Shown here one piece after another: positions 1 to 8,665 of a stretch of DNA of 43,455 nucleotides; positions within the stretch are counted from its first letter, which is position 1; each line of letters starts with the position of its first letter. Source of the DNA: Erysipelotrichaceae bacterium (GTDB lineage: Bacteria; Bacillota_I; Bacilli_A; Erysipelotrichales; Erysipelotrichaceae); the NCBI GenBank assembly GCA_015058845.1, contig SVBO01000006.1:1-43455 (forward strand), read 5' to 3'. The notes beneath the pieces are model-generated. The model was not told where the DNA came from. It made no database searches and worked only from the letters and a program-made list of their open reading frames with translations. The translations under genes and the position numbers were made by a program.

Positions 1-36
1 TTTAGGCATATATATTTCTATAAGGGAGGAATATAT

Positions 37-891
37 ATGAAGAAGGTATGGAGTGTACTATGGAAACTATCTTTATTATTCTTATTCCTAACACAAACTA
101 CGTTTAAACAAGGCTTCTTTGCTCTACTACAAACTAATACTAGTCTAACTATTATGGAAACACTCCTACAACCCTCTAAGCAAACCCAAACGATCCCTTT
201 ATCCTTTCTAGTCACTTCTACTAGTTATGACTTAGCTATGTATGAGCAATCCTTACAAAGACATGAGGAATATAGTGAGTATGAGGATATTACAGTAAAG
301 GAACCTAGTATTCCCTCTATTCCTACTCAAGGAGCTTATAAGTCTATTCTGATCTATAATACACATCAGATGGAAGAATATGCAGACCAAGGAAGTGTTG
401 TAAGTGGAGCCTTATATCTACAACAACAATTAGAGGCAAAGGGAGTAGAAGTAGATGTGATCGAGGATGACTTTGTGAAGTATGGGAGAGAGAGGGATAT
501 GGGATATAAGCAGTTATATAGTGTCTCTAGAGTATTCTTGAAGGAAGCTATGGCGCAAAGAGAATATGACTTGATCATTGACTTTCATAGAGATGCTCTA
601 CCAAGAGAGAGTACGTATGTAACATATGAAGGAAAGAGATATGCGAAGTTGATGGTATCGATCGGGATCAATCATGAGAAGTATCAGGAAAATTATCAAA
701 CAGCTTCTAGCATAATCGACAAAATGAGTAAACAACCTATCCCTATAATGAAATCAACCTATACGATACGATCTACGTATAACCAAGATCTAGGAAGTCA
801 TGTGATCTTATTAGAAGTAGGATCTAATACAAATTATTATGAGGAAGTCTTGAATACGTTAGATGTATTTGTGGAGATGATGACTAAGTAG
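37..891 (+). CDS. spoIIP: Stage II sporulation protein P (SpoIIP)
   Basis: SpoIIP is a peptidoglycan amidase/endopeptidase that works with SpoIID and SpoIIM in septal thinning and engulfment. The 284-residue product starts with an N-terminal membrane anchor (about residues 5-30). Its C-terminal catalytic domain shows the family signatures: an 'IYNTHQMEEY' zinc-site segment near residue 108, 'DFHRDA' near 185, and 'DLGSHVILLEVGSN' near 250. The start has a GGGAGGA ribosome site 6-7 bases upstream. It is somewhat shorter than the Bacillus protein, mainly in the linker. In Bacillus spoIIP-yqxA-lepA-hemW are neighbours, and the same genes follow here, with others inserted. The upstream sequence in the window is too short to assign a sigma-E promoter. 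Confidence 0.9.
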   Translation: MKKVWSVLWKLSLLFLFLTQTTFKQGFFALLQTNTSLTIMETLLQPSKQTQTIPLSFLVTSTSYDLAMYEQSLQRHEEYSEYEDITVKEPSIPSIPTQGAYKSILIYNTHQMEEYADQGSVVSGALYLQQQLEAKGVEVDVIEDDFVKYGRERDMGYKQLYSVSRVFLKEAMAQREYDLIIDFHRDALPRESTYVTYEGKRYAKLMVSIGINHEKYQENYQTASSIIDKMSKQPIPIMKSTYTIRSTYNQDLGSHVILLEVGSNTNYYEEVLNTLDVFVEMMTK

Positions 892-901
892 AGGTATGTG
901 T

Positions 902-1198
902 ATGAAGAGGATCTGGGATGCGATTGCTGTGTGTATCGTTTTATTAGGGATCAGTTATATTTATGAGTATCAACAGGTATTTACAGATACGTTAGAGGAA
1001 AAGGTATCACAGTTTGAGAGTGATATTGCGCAAGAGTTGATCTTAGAGGAGTCTTATGGGAGTGGTAAGGCAGTGATTCTGAATACGAAAGAGAATAAGG
1101 CAGGAGAGTTAGGAAATGCGATATCATTGGGGTTATCGAATATTATGCATGTGTTGATCGGATTGATCGGGGAGTTAGTGAATATGCTTTTGAAGTAG
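902..1198 (+). CDS. Small membrane-anchored protein in the yqxA position
   Basis: This is a 98-residue protein with an N-terminal hydrophobic segment (about residues 5-20), an acidic middle and a second hydrophobic stretch at the C-terminus (about 78-98). An in-frame ATG also exists at 896, but the GAGG at 891-894 is only one base from it and seven from the ATG at 902, so 902 is chosen. It begins 10 bases after spoIIP, so the two are probably cotranscribed. In Bacillus the gene after spoIIP is yqxA, also a small membrane protein of unknown role. I see no clear sequence match beyond size, topology and position, so the relationship is positional inference. Confidence 0.7.
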   Translation: MKRIWDAIAVCIVLLGISYIYEYQQVFTDTLEEKVSQFESDIAQELILEESYGSGKAVILNTKENKAGELGNAISLGLSNIMHVLIGLIGELVNMLLK

Positions 1199-1222
1199 GG
1201 AAAGTGTTGTCTTTCCCTTTTT
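1198..1222 (+). terminator. Rho-independent terminator after the spoIIP operon
   Basis: GGGAAAG (1198-1204), a six-base loop and CTTTCCC (1211-1217) form a seven-pair stem followed by five T. The hairpin overlaps the stop codon of the small gene upstream and the -35 box of the fmt promoter. Confidence 0.85.
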
Positions 1223-1235
1223 AATTGTTTATAAT
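1207..1235 (+). promoter_or_regulatory. Sigma-A promoter of fmt
   Basis: TTGTCT (1207-1212), a 17-base spacer and a perfect TATAAT (1230-1235) precede fmt by 20 bases. The -35 box lies inside the upstream terminator hairpin. Confidence 0.7.
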
Positions 1236-1255
1236 GGATGCTGAGGTGATTATTT

Positions 1256-2197
1256 ATGACACGTGTAATATTTATGGGAACTCCAGAGTTTGCTTGTTCT
1301 ATTCTACAAACTCTATTAGAGGAGAGATATAATGTAGTAGCAGTAGTAACACAACCTGATAAGAAAGTAGGAAGAGCACAAACTATCGTATACTCTCCAG
1401 TAAAGCAATTAGCTTTAGACAATAACATTCCAGTGATCCAACCAATTTCTATTAAACAAGAATATCAAGAAGTATTAGACTATCAACCAGACTTGATCGT
1501 CACTTGTGCGTATGGACAGATCGTACCAGAGATCATTCTGAATACACCTAAGTATGGTTGTGTCAATGTCCATGCTTCACTACTTCCTCGTTTACGTGGA
1601 GGGGCTCCGATCCATAAGTCTATTATGTATGGGGAGAAGGAAACTGGTGTTACGTTGATGTATATGGCGAAGAGAATGGATGCTGGAGATATGTTAGCGA
1701 AACGTGCGACTCCTATTGTAGAGGATGATACTGTAGGTAGTCTACATGATCGTTTAATGGGTTTAGGTAGTGAGTTAGTGAAAGAAGAGCTACCTAGATT
1801 ATTGAATGGGGAATTAGTCGGAATACCACAAAATGAGAGTGAAGCCACTTTCGCATATAATGTTAGCAAAGAAGAAGAATTCGTAGACTTTACAAAGTCT
1901 CAGCAAGAGATCTATGATCATATTCGTTCACTTATTCCTTGGCCTGTAAGCTATGGGATCATCAAGGGTAAGAAGATGAAGTTTTGGGGCGTTAGTAAAG
2001 GTGAGATCAAGAGTGATTCTGTAGTAAGTGGTACAGTAGTATCTTTTGAGGAAAAGGGTATGAAGGTCAAGGCTGGTGAGGGATATGTGTATATCTCTGC
2101 GATGCAGATGGAAGGGAAGTCTAAGATGAGTGCTAAGGACTTCTATAATGGTTTTGGAAAGCAATTAGTAGGAGAAGTTTTCGCTACTTCTATGTAA
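1256..2197 (+). CDS. fmt: Methionyl-tRNA formyltransferase
   Basis: Fmt transfers a formyl group from 10-formyl-THF to initiator Met-tRNA in the cytoplasm. The 313-residue length is typical. The N-terminal formyltransferase fold shows 'FMGTPEFA' (residues 4-11) and the catalytic segment 'NVHASLLPRLRGGAPI', with N104 and H106 in the expected places, followed by 'RMDAGDML'. A C-terminal OB-like domain covers about 205-313. GAGGTGA precedes the ATG. The gene has its own promoter and terminator, so it is a single-gene unit. In Bacillus fmt normally sits with def and priA; here it is inserted in the spoIIP-lepA neighbourhood. Confidence 0.95.
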   Translation: MTRVIFMGTPEFACSILQTLLEERYNVVAVVTQPDKKVGRAQTIVYSPVKQLALDNNIPVIQPISIKQEYQEVLDYQPDLIVTCAYGQIVPEIILNTPKYGCVNVHASLLPRLRGGAPIHKSIMYGEKETGVTLMYMAKRMDAGDMLAKRATPIVEDDTVGSLHDRLMGLGSELVKEELPRLLNGELVGIPQNESEATFAYNVSKEEEFVDFTKSQQEIYDHIRSLIPWPVSYGIIKGKKMKFWGVSKGEIKSDSVVSGTVVSFEEKGMKVKAGEGYVYISAMQMEGKSKMSAKDFYNGFGKQLVGEVFATSM

Positions 2198-2219
2198 CTT
2201 ATATTGCATTTTAAGTAAG

Positions 2220-2237
2220 ATACCCAAAGGGTATTTT
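2220..2237 (+). terminator. Rho-independent terminator after fmt
   Basis: ATACCC (2220-2225), loop AAA and GGGTAT (2229-2234) form a short stem followed by a T run. Confidence 0.7.
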
Positions 2238-2285
2238 CAAAGATATAGAAACAAGATAGAATAGAACTGTCTTAGGAGAGGGAAT

Positions 2286-2807
2286 ATGTTTAAGATCAAA
2301 TTCTCAATTACTGATAAAGAGAAAATTAAACAAGTACTAGGCATTGAAGAAAGCCCATCCTATGAGATCGTCCTATGCCGATGCAAGGAGGATATGGAGA
2401 GCGATAAGATCAATCTAGTATTCGATATGGAACATCTAAATGATATAGCTTCTAAGATCCAGTTCTTTACTGAAGTAAAGAAGATCTATCTTGAAGGTAA
2501 GAGTGAGGATGGAGAGGTCAAGGTACCTCTAGAAGATATCGTATATATTGAATCATTTGGAAATGATATTTATGCATATACGAATGATTCCACTGTATTG
2601 CTTCCATTGAAGTTATATCAATTAAGTGAACAGTTAGAGCCATTTGGAATGATCCGAGTAGGTAAGAGCTGTATTGTAAATATAGCACAGATCTATGCGG
2701 TTAAACCACATTTAAATGGGAAATTAACGATCACGTTGAATAACCGTAAAGTGATCGAAGTCAATCGTACGTATGTAGCTGCATTCAAGAGTTATTTAAG
2801 AAAGTAG
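2286..2807 (+). CDS. LytTR-family DNA-binding protein without receiver domain
   Basis: The C-terminal half (about residues 80-173) is a LytTR DNA-binding domain: 'DIVYIESFGNDIYAYT', 'GMIRVGKSCIVNIAQI' and a final 'LNNRKVIEVNRTYVAAFK' follow the LytTR strand pattern and its conserved basic end. The N-terminal 80 residues do not look like a CheY receiver: no phospho-acceptor Asp pocket is evident. It is therefore a stand-alone LytTR regulator. It is followed after eight bases by a small membrane protein. Stand-alone LytTR proteins paired with membrane partners often form inhibitor/regulator couples, which is inference here. The RBS is AGGAGAGGG. Confidence 0.85.
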   Translation: MFKIKFSITDKEKIKQVLGIEESPSYEIVLCRCKEDMESDKINLVFDMEHLNDIASKIQFFTEVKKIYLEGKSEDGEVKVPLEDIVYIESFGNDIYAYTNDSTVLLPLKLYQLSEQLEPFGMIRVGKSCIVNIAQIYAVKPHLNGKLTITLNNRKVIEVNRTYVAAFKSYLRK

Positions 2808-2815
2808 GTGAATGA

Positions 2816-3493
2816 ATGTTGAAATATGGATCAATAGCATTAATATGTTTCTTTATCATATACACTGTATACCAACTTTATTTAAATACTACATGGACTA
2901 AATTAGTTCGAAATAAGCAATCACAGTATACGAATACACCTTCTGTGAAAAGTAATAACAAAGATCTATATAGACAAATAGAAGTATGTGCTGTAGCGCT
3001 AGTAGCAGTATTATTCATACCCACTAATAGTTACAAGAACTATAGTGCGGATGTTGCTAGTTATAATACTGGGGATGTGGAGATGATGGATGATGCTAGT
3101 GGGGTATATGATCTCTCTAGAACAGAGGAAACATATAATGGTTCTGTAGGGATCCCACAAGCGAATGCTCCCATGGTTACTACAGCAGTCGGTAAACAAG
3201 CCATGATCAATATGGAGGATTCATTAGAGTTGAAGCAAGAATCCAGCGATCTTAGTATCTTTTTCAAGGCATTGGATCAGAATGCTAATAAAGAAGAAGT
3301 AGATGCTTTCTTAGAGGTATGGAGTAGTTTAGAGTGGGTAGAGGCTTCTGATACGACTATCAGTGATCCAGAGCATATGATCTCTATTGTAGATAAAGAG
3401 AATGGTAAGAGAGATCTTTTCTATAAGAGTGATAGTGATAGATACTGGTTGTGTGTAGAAGAAGGACCAAAATGCTATTATGCTAAGAAATAA
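2816..3493 (+). CDS. Membrane protein paired with the LytTR regulator
   Basis: This is a 225-residue protein with two hydrophobic segments (about residues 5-24 and 56-70). A long, acidic, probably extracytoplasmic C-terminus holds a compact region around residues 135-225 that includes 'ISIVDKENGKRDLFY' and a Cys-containing end. It is not a family I recognise. It starts eight bases after the LytTR gene and ends in a terminator, so the two form a two-gene operon. It may sense something at the membrane or hold back the LytTR protein, by analogy with LytTR regulatory systems. That is inference only. Confidence 0.7.
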   Translation: MLKYGSIALICFFIIYTVYQLYLNTTWTKLVRNKQSQYTNTPSVKSNNKDLYRQIEVCAVALVAVLFIPTNSYKNYSADVASYNTGDVEMMDDASGVYDLSRTEETYNGSVGIPQANAPMVTTAVGKQAMINMEDSLELKQESSDLSIFFKALDQNANKEEVDAFLEVWSSLEWVEASDTTISDPEHMISIVDKENGKRDLFYKSDSDRYWLCVEEGPKCYYAKK

Positions 3494-3520
3494 CGAGGGA
3501 GACCTCGTTTTCTTTTATTT
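3493..3520 (+). terminator. Rho-independent terminator after the LytTR operon
   Basis: ACGAGG (3493-3498), loop GAGA and CCTCGT (3503-3508) are followed by a T-rich tail. Confidence 0.85.
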
Positions 3521-3524
3521 TCGC

Positions 3525-3553
3525 TAGACAATACTACTATTTTCCATTAAGAT
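3525..3553 (+). promoter_or_regulatory. Sigma-A promoter of the MFS transporter
   Basis: TAGACA (3525-3530), a 17-base spacer and TAAGAT (3548-3553) predict transcription from about 3560. This excludes the in-frame TTG at 3555 as a start and supports the ATG at 3579. Confidence 0.6.
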
Positions 3554-3578
3554 ATTGAATGTGAAAAAGGGAAAACGT

Positions 3579-4730
3579 ATGAAGAACAAAATAACGTGGA
3601 TCATCGCAGGGTATTATTTACTGCATTATATCACTATGGGAGTCTATTCCCCTTATGTGAATGTATATTATGAGAGAATAGGGTTTAATGGATCACAGAT
3701 CGGTATGATCTCTTTAGTAGGATTGATCTGTGCTATGATCTGTGCTCCTATTTTCGGTATGCTATGTGATAAGACAAAGAATGAGAAAGCAGTCATTTCA
3801 GGTCTTATGTTATTAGCAGGGGCTTCGATGTTAGTATGGAGAGCCCAAACAGAGTTTGTATATGTACTCATCACTGCTACATTATTATTGATCTTTAGAA
3901 GTGATATTGGATCATTAGCAGATAGTTTAAGTGTAAAGATCTGTAATCGCTTTGATATGAAGTTTAGCTTCATTCGTGCTATTGGTTCACTAGGATATCT
4001 AGTAGGAGCCTTTGTGATCGCGAATATCTTGAATATGTTTGGAGAACAGGGTCCTTATGTAGGGTGCTATGTACTATGTATGGTATTAGGAGCTATTCTA
4101 GTATGGTTCTTTCCTAAGGCAGAGAGTGAGACTAGTAAGGAAAAGGTATCTATTACTAAAGATGGACTAGCATTACTGAAGAACAAAGACTTTATCTTTA
4201 TTACTATCGTCATGATCTTTACAACCATGATCCTAGACTGTGCCGTAGCCTATGCGGGAAATCACTTAGTAGCTACTTTGGAGCAACCAGATAGTATCAT
4301 TGGGATCTTCTCTTGTGCGATGGTATTACCAGAAGTATTCTTAGTTATGTATATCAATACATTTGTTAAGAAATTAGGATTAAAGAAAGTATATATTCTA
4401 GCTTGTATCTCCCAGATCATTCGACTATTAGTCTATGCTTTCAGTAATAATATTATCTTATTCTTAGTAGCTTCTACCCTACATGGCATCATGATCGGTG
4501 TAGGTACAGTAGGAAATGTTGAATTTATGTATAAACGTATTGATCGTAAGATGTTATCTACGGCTATGAGTTTGTATAATGCTACGTATACGATCACTAC
4601 AGCATTATCTTCACAAGTATTTGGATGGATCTATCAATATGGTAGTAGTAATATGATCTTCTTGATCAGTGCTGTACTGACTTGTATTCCCTTAGTAATG
4701 ATCACTACTAGTAAGCGTTTTAGTGAATAG
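3579..4730 (+). CDS. Major facilitator superfamily transporter (MFS_1-like)
   Basis: This is a 383-residue integral membrane protein with about 12 hydrophobic segments in two halves and an acidic/basic central loop near residue 190. It shows the MFS loop 2-3 motif in the form 'GMLCDKTKNEKAV' after the second helix. N-terminal 'YYLLHYITMGVYSPYVNVYYERIG' features (fewer residues quoted elsewhere) resemble the LacY/HcaT-like MFS_1 group, whose members include sugar or nucleoside proton symporters; the substrate cannot be read from sequence. The ATG at 3579 is chosen because an AAGGG lies 8 bases upstream and the promoter puts +1 near 3560. It is a single-gene unit. Confidence 0.85.
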   Translation: MKNKITWIIAGYYLLHYITMGVYSPYVNVYYERIGFNGSQIGMISLVGLICAMICAPIFGMLCDKTKNEKAVISGLMLLAGASMLVWRAQTEFVYVLITATLLLIFRSDIGSLADSLSVKICNRFDMKFSFIRAIGSLGYLVGAFVIANILNMFGEQGPYVGCYVLCMVLGAILVWFFPKAESETSKEKVSITKDGLALLKNKDFIFITIVMIFTTMILDCAVAYAGNHLVATLEQPDSIIGIFSCAMVLPEVFLVMYINTFVKKLGLKKVYILACISQIIRLLVYAFSNNIILFLVASTLHGIMIGVGTVGNVEFMYKRIDRKMLSTAMSLYNATYTITTALSSQVFGWIYQYGSSNMIFLISAVLTCIPLVMITTSKRFSE

Positions 4731-4732
4731 TT

Positions 4733-4761
4733 TTGCTTTTGAAAAGCATTTCTGCTATAAT
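4733..4761 (+). promoter_or_regulatory. Extended -10 promoter of lepA
   Basis: TTGCTT (4733-4738), a 17-base spacer and TATAAT (4756-4761), preceded by an extended TG one base upstream (4753-4754). The -35 region lies in a small inverted repeat (TGCTT/AAGCA) that may also weakly terminate the MFS transcript. Confidence 0.75.
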
Positions 4762-4784
4762 TAATATATTTAAAGGAGTTTGAG

Positions 4785-6590
4785 ATGATGAATCAGAAGA
4801 ATATAAGAAATTTCTCGATTATTGCACATATCGACCATGGGAAATCTACTCTAGCAGACCGTATTCTAGAATTGACTAAGACAGTAGAATCTCGTGATAT
4901 GACGAATCAAATATTAGATACTCTTGAATTGGAAAGAGAACGTGGGATCACGATCAAGTTAAATGCTGTTCAATTAAAATATACTGCTAAAGATGGAGAA
5001 GAATATACATTCCATTTGATCGATACACCAGGACATGTCGACTTTACCTATGAGGTATCTCGTTCATTAGCAGCTTGTGAGGGGGCTGTTTTAGTAGTGG
5101 ATGCGGCTCAGGGGATCGAAGCGCAAACATTAGCTAATGTATACTTAGCCTTAGATAATGACCTAGAGATCTTACCTGTTATTAATAAGATCGACTTACC
5201 AAGTGCTGATCCTCAACGCGTGATCGAAGAGATCGAGAATGTGATCGGTCTTCCTGCCCAAGATGCTCCATTGATCTCTGCGAAAAGTGGTCTAAATGTA
5301 GGAGATGTCTTAGAAGCTATTGTCCATAATGTACCTGCTCCTAAAGGGAATGTGGATAATCCTCTACAAGCTCTTGTATTCGACTCTGTGTATGATGCGT
5401 ATCGTGGTGTTATCGCATTTGTATGTATCAAGGAAGGTAGTGTGAAGGTAGGAGATGAGATCTACTTCATGGCTACTGGTACTTCTTATCAAGTTACTGA
5501 ACTAGGGGTACGTACTCCTAAGGAAGTGAAGAAAGATTGTTTACATGTAGGGGAAGTTGGTTGGATCGCTGCTTCTATCAAGTCTGTGAAGGATGTTACT
5601 GTCGGGGATACTATTACTTTAAAGGAAAATCCTGCTAGTGCTCCATTACCTGGATATCGTAAACTAAATCCAATGGTATACTGTGGACTATATCCGATCG
5701 ATTCTGCTCGTTATAATGACTTACGTGAAGCATTAGAGAAGCTACAATTAAATGACTCTGCCTTACAATTTGAAGCAGAAACATCTCAAGCTTTAGGATT
5801 TGGTTTCCGTTGTGGATTCTTAGGTCTTCTACATATGGACGTAGTACAAGAAAGACTAGAAAGAGAATTCAATCTAGAATTAATCGCTACTGCTCCATCT
5901 GTAATATACCATGCTTACTTAACAGATGGCTCTATGGTATCTGTAGATAACCCATCTCAAATGCCTGATCCAATTCGTATTGAAAGGATCGAAGAGCCAT
6001 TCGTGAAAGCTACTATGATGACACCTAAGGAATATGTAGGACCGATCATGGAACTATGTCAAAAGAAACGTGGTATCTATACAGATATGCACTATATCGA
6101 TGATCTACGTATGAGTCTAGTTTATGAGATCCCTCTATCAGAGATCGTATATGACTTCTTTGATCGTTTGAAATCTATTTCTAGAGGATTCGCTTCCTTT
6201 GACTATGAATTAGTAGGATACCAAGCAAGTAAATTAGCTAAGATGGATATTTTATTAAATGGAGATATCGTCGATGCCTTGTCATTTGTTGTTCATAAAG
6301 ACTTTGCTTATGCTCGTGGTAAAGTGATCGTAGAGAAATTAAAGACATTGATCCCACGTCAACAATTCGAGATCCCTGTACAAGCAGCGATCAATGGTAA
6401 GGTAGTAGCTAGAAGTGATATCAAATCTTTACGTAAGAACGTATTAGCGAAGTGTTATGGTGGTGACGTATCTCGTAAGAAGAAGTTATTAGAGAAACAA
6501 AAAGAAGGTAAGAAACGTATGAAGAGCGTGGGAAGTGTAGAAGTACCACAAGAAGCATTCATGAGTGTTCTTTCTATGGATGATGAGTAA
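4785..6590 (+). CDS. lepA: Elongation factor 4 (LepA)
   Basis: LepA/EF4 is a ribosome-associated GTPase of the translation-factor family. The 601-residue product has the usual length. G1 is 'AHIDHGKST' (about 14-22), G3 'DTPGHVDF' (about 79), G4 'NKID' (about 134) and G5 'SAKSG'. Domain II follows, then the EF-G-like domains III and V and the LepA-specific C-terminal domain with '[20 protein letters not shown]'. The AAAGGAG ribosome site serves the ATG at 4785; a second ATG follows directly. In Bacillus lepA lies between yqxA and hemW, and hemW is two genes downstream here. Confidence 0.98.
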   Translation: MMNQKNIRNFSIIAHIDHGKSTLADRILELTKTVESRDMTNQILDTLELERERGITIKLNAVQLKYTAKDGEEYTFHLIDTPGHVDFTYEVSRSLAACEGAVLVVDAAQGIEAQTLANVYLALDNDLEILPVINKIDLPSADPQRVIEEIENVIGLPAQDAPLISAKSGLNVGDVLEAIVHNVPAPKGNVDNPLQALVFDSVYDAYRGVIAFVCIKEGSVKVGDEIYFMATGTSYQVTELGVRTPKEVKKDCLHVGEVGWIAASIKSVKDVTVGDTITLKENPASAPLPGYRKLNPMVYCGLYPIDSARYNDLREALEKLQLNDSALQFEAETSQALGFGFRCGFLGLLHMDVVQERLEREFNLELIATAPSVIYHAYLTDGSMVSVDNPSQMPDPIRIERIEEPFVKATMMTPKEYVGPIMELCQKKRGIYTDMHYIDDLRMSLVYEIPLSEIVYDFFDRLKSISRGFASFDYELVGYQASKLAKMDILLNGDIVDALSFVVHKDFAYARGKVIVEKLKTLIPRQQFEIPVQAAINGKVVARSDIKSLRKNVLAKCYGGDVSRKKKLLEKQKEGKKRMKSVGSVEVPQEAFMSVLSMDDE

Positions 6591-6618
6591 GAGTGTTGGA
6601 AACAACACTCTTTATTTA
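6590..6618 (+). terminator. Rho-independent terminator after lepA
   Basis: AGAGTGTTG (6590-6598), loop GAAA and CAACACTCT (6603-6611) form a nine-pair stem with a T-rich tail. Confidence 0.9.
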
Positions 6619-6688
6619 TGGGTAAGTCTTGAGATTGAAAGATAATGTGAGTATAATGATTAAGAATAAGATTCTAGGAGGTATATAT

Positions 6689-7159
6689 ATGCATATTAGA
6701 AGAGCGACTGTACAAGATATGGATGGTTTGATGAGACTATTACGACAAGTATTGATGGTACATCATAAAGGGAGACCAGATCTTTTTAAACCAGATGCTG
6801 AGAAATATACACCAGAAGAATTAACACAGATCTTACAAGATGACACACGTCCGATCTTTGTGGGAGTAGATGAAGAAGAAAATGTATTAGTTTATGCCTT
6901 CTGTATCTTCCAACAACATATCAATAACAATATCTTAACAGATATCAAGACATTATATATCGATGATCTATGTGTAGATGAGAAGGTAAGAGGACAACAT
7001 CTAGGTAGTACGATGTTTAAATATGTGAAGGAATTTGCGAAGGAAAGTGGTTGTTATAATCTTACTTTAAATGTATGGGCATTGAATGAGAGTGCTATGA
7101 AGTTCTATCAGAGAATGGGTATGGATGTTCAGAAGACATATATGGAGAACATTCTATAA
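6689..7159 (+). CDS. GNAT-family N-acetyltransferase
   Basis: This is a 156-residue cytoplasmic acetyl-CoA-dependent acyltransferase. It starts 'MHIRRATVQDMDGLMRLL'. The acetyl-CoA-binding segment 'LCVDEKVRGQHLGSTMF' (about 92-108, an RGxxxG/A variant) is followed by 'LNVWALNESAMKFYQRMGM', the usual C-terminal GNAT motif. The open frame extends upstream to 6629, but AGGAGG at 6676-6681 fixes the ATG at 6689. The acceptor substrate is unknown. It lies nine bases before the MazG-like gene and is probably cotranscribed with it and hemW. Confidence 0.88.
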   Translation: MHIRRATVQDMDGLMRLLRQVLMVHHKGRPDLFKPDAEKYTPEELTQILQDDTRPIFVGVDEEENVLVYAFCIFQQHINNNILTDIKTLYIDDLCVDEKVRGQHLGSTMFKYVKEFAKESGCYNLTLNVWALNESAMKFYQRMGMDVQKTYMENIL

Positions 7160-7168
7160 GGAGAATAT

Positions 7169-7450
7169 ATGGAAAGATTAAAGAATATTATCGAAACATT
7201 TAGAGAAGAAAGAGGATGGAAGGCTAGTGATACACCTGCTATTCTAGCCAAGTCTATTATTGTAGAGGCAGCAGAGTTATTGGAGTGCTATCAGTTCTCA
7301 GAGGAGAATGTAGATCTAGAGAGTGTAAAGAGTGAGTTAGCAGATGTGTTGATGTATGCTTTATCACTTGCGTATGATCTTGATTGGAATGTGACAGAGA
7401 TCATTGAAGAGAAGTTAGTTGATGTGGCTCGTAGGTATCCTAAGGTATGA
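7169..7450 (+). CDS. MazG-like nucleotide pyrophosphohydrolase
   Basis: This is a 93-residue all-alpha NTP pyrophosphohydrolase-like protein. Members hydrolyse (d)NTPs to monophosphate and PPi and often clean non-canonical nucleotides. The metal-binding helices are visible: 'EAAELLECYQF' with E..E spacing (about residues 31-41) and 'SELADVLMYAL' with E..D spacing (about 57-67). The compact single-domain size fits the iMazG/dCTPase-like branch rather than full-length MazG. Its stop overlaps the hemW start in an ATGA, so the two are translationally coupled. The substrate is not predictable. Confidence 0.85.
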   Translation: MERLKNIIETFREERGWKASDTPAILAKSIIVEAAELLECYQFSEENVDLESVKSELADVLMYALSLAYDLDWNVTEIIEEKLVDVARRYPKV

Positions 7451-8550
7451 GTAAGCATTTATATGTTCACATTCCTTTCTGTACTCATATCTGTGCATTC
7501 TGTGATTTCTTTCGAGTTCCTTATCAAGAGAAATTGGCAGATAGCTATTTATTAGAGCTAGAGAAAGAGTTACAAGGTTATGTGGATAGAGGAATACTCT
7601 CTCAAGTAGATACTTTATATATTGGTGGAGGTACACCTAGTGCTCTTACATATAGTGAGTTAGAGAGATTACTAAAGATCTTATCTCCATATGTAACAGA
7701 ACATACGGAATATACTCTAGAAGCTAATCCAGAACATATTGAGGACTCTAAAGTTAAGTTGCTACGTTCTTATGGCGTCAATAGAATATCTCTTGGGATC
7801 CAGTGTTTACAAGATGATATCCTAACATATGTGAATCGTAAACATACTGCTACACAAGCATTAGATGCTATTGATATTATCTATAACAATGGTATTACTA
7901 ATATCTCAGCAGATATGATCTATGGATTACCTAAACAGACCACAAAGCAATTCATAGAAGATCTAGAAGTTCTCACTCATACGAAACTTACTCATATTTC
8001 TATGTATTCATTAACTATTGAAGAGAATTCTGCTTTTGGTAGAGCCCATCAAGAACTAGTGGATAATGAGCTAGAAGGTGAAATGTATGAGAAGGGAAGA
8101 GATCTTTTAGAGTTGAATGGTTTCCATCAATATGAGGTGGCTAATTATGCTAGAGAAGAAAGATATGAATCTATGCATAATAAGGGCTATTGGTTATTCC
8201 ATGATTATGTTGGTGCTGGTATGGGGGCTGTTGGTTATATTGATGGTGTAAGATATGAGAATACTCGTAACTTTCAAACATATTTAAATGGGGAATATAT
8301 CTTAGAGAGTACTAAGGAGAGTCAAGAGGAACAGATCTTCTTAATGCTGATGATGGGTCTTAGGTTAAAGAAGGGGATAAGGATCCAAGATATTAATGAG
8401 AGATTCTCTATTTCTTTTAAAGAGAGATACAAAGATGCTATCGGGAAGCATATTGCGTTGGGTAATATTTCTATTCAGGATGGGTATATGGCTACTACCC
8501 CAAAGGGTATGGAGATCTTACATGACATATTATTAGATTTCATGGACTAG
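7447..8550 (+). CDS. hemW: HemW-like radical SAM protein
   Basis: HemW is a heme chaperone related to the oxygen-independent coproporphyrinogen oxidase HemN. The 367 residues begin with 'HIPFCTHICAFCDFF', giving the radical SAM C12-C16-C19 triad. The residue two after the third Cys is Phe, as in HemW, whereas HemN has a fourth Cys. 'YIGGGTPS' (about 57-64) is the SAM-binding GGGTP-type motif, followed by 'LEANPEH' and a HemN C-terminal domain. Its position downstream of lepA matches Bacillus (hemN/hemW). Start ATG overlaps the previous stop by four bases. Confidence 0.93.
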   Translation: MSKHLYVHIPFCTHICAFCDFFRVPYQEKLADSYLLELEKELQGYVDRGILSQVDTLYIGGGTPSALTYSELERLLKILSPYVTEHTEYTLEANPEHIEDSKVKLLRSYGVNRISLGIQCLQDDILTYVNRKHTATQALDAIDIIYNNGITNISADMIYGLPKQTTKQFIEDLEVLTHTKLTHISMYSLTIEENSAFGRAHQELVDNELEGEMYEKGRDLLELNGFHQYEVANYAREERYESMHNKGYWLFHDYVGAGMGAVGYIDGVRYENTRNFQTYLNGEYILESTKESQEEQIFLMLMMGLRLKKGIRIQDINERFSISFKERYKDAIGKHIALGNISIQDGYMATTPKGMEILHDILLDFMD

Positions 8551-8572
8551 CGAATTGCTAGTCTTTTTATTT
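8545..8572 (+). terminator. Rho-independent terminator after hemW
   Basis: GACTAGC (8545-8551), loop GAATT and GCTAGTC (8557-8563) are followed by TTTTTATTT. The 5' arm includes the hemW stop codon. Confidence 0.9.
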
Positions 8573-8610
8573 GTAATATCTTTGTATATTATTGGTAATT
8601 GTAGTATTAC

Positions 8611-8642
8611 ATATTGAAGGCAATATTAAACAGGTGTATAAT
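8611..8642 (+). promoter_or_regulatory. Promoter and putative TetR operator
   Basis: TTGAAG (8614-8619), a 17-base spacer and TATAAT (8637-8642) form a good sigma-A promoter. The inverted repeat ATATTG-AAGG-CAATAT (8611-8626) covers the -35 box. Placement in front of a TetR gene suggests autoregulation. The promoter is clear; the operator is inference. Confidence 0.6.
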
Positions 8643-8665
8643 AATCCTTACGAAGGAGGAATAGT

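Noticed and set aside
3555-3578. TTG start for the MFS gene
   Set aside because: The TTG overlaps the -10/+1 region of the promoter; the ATG at 3579 has a ribosome site.
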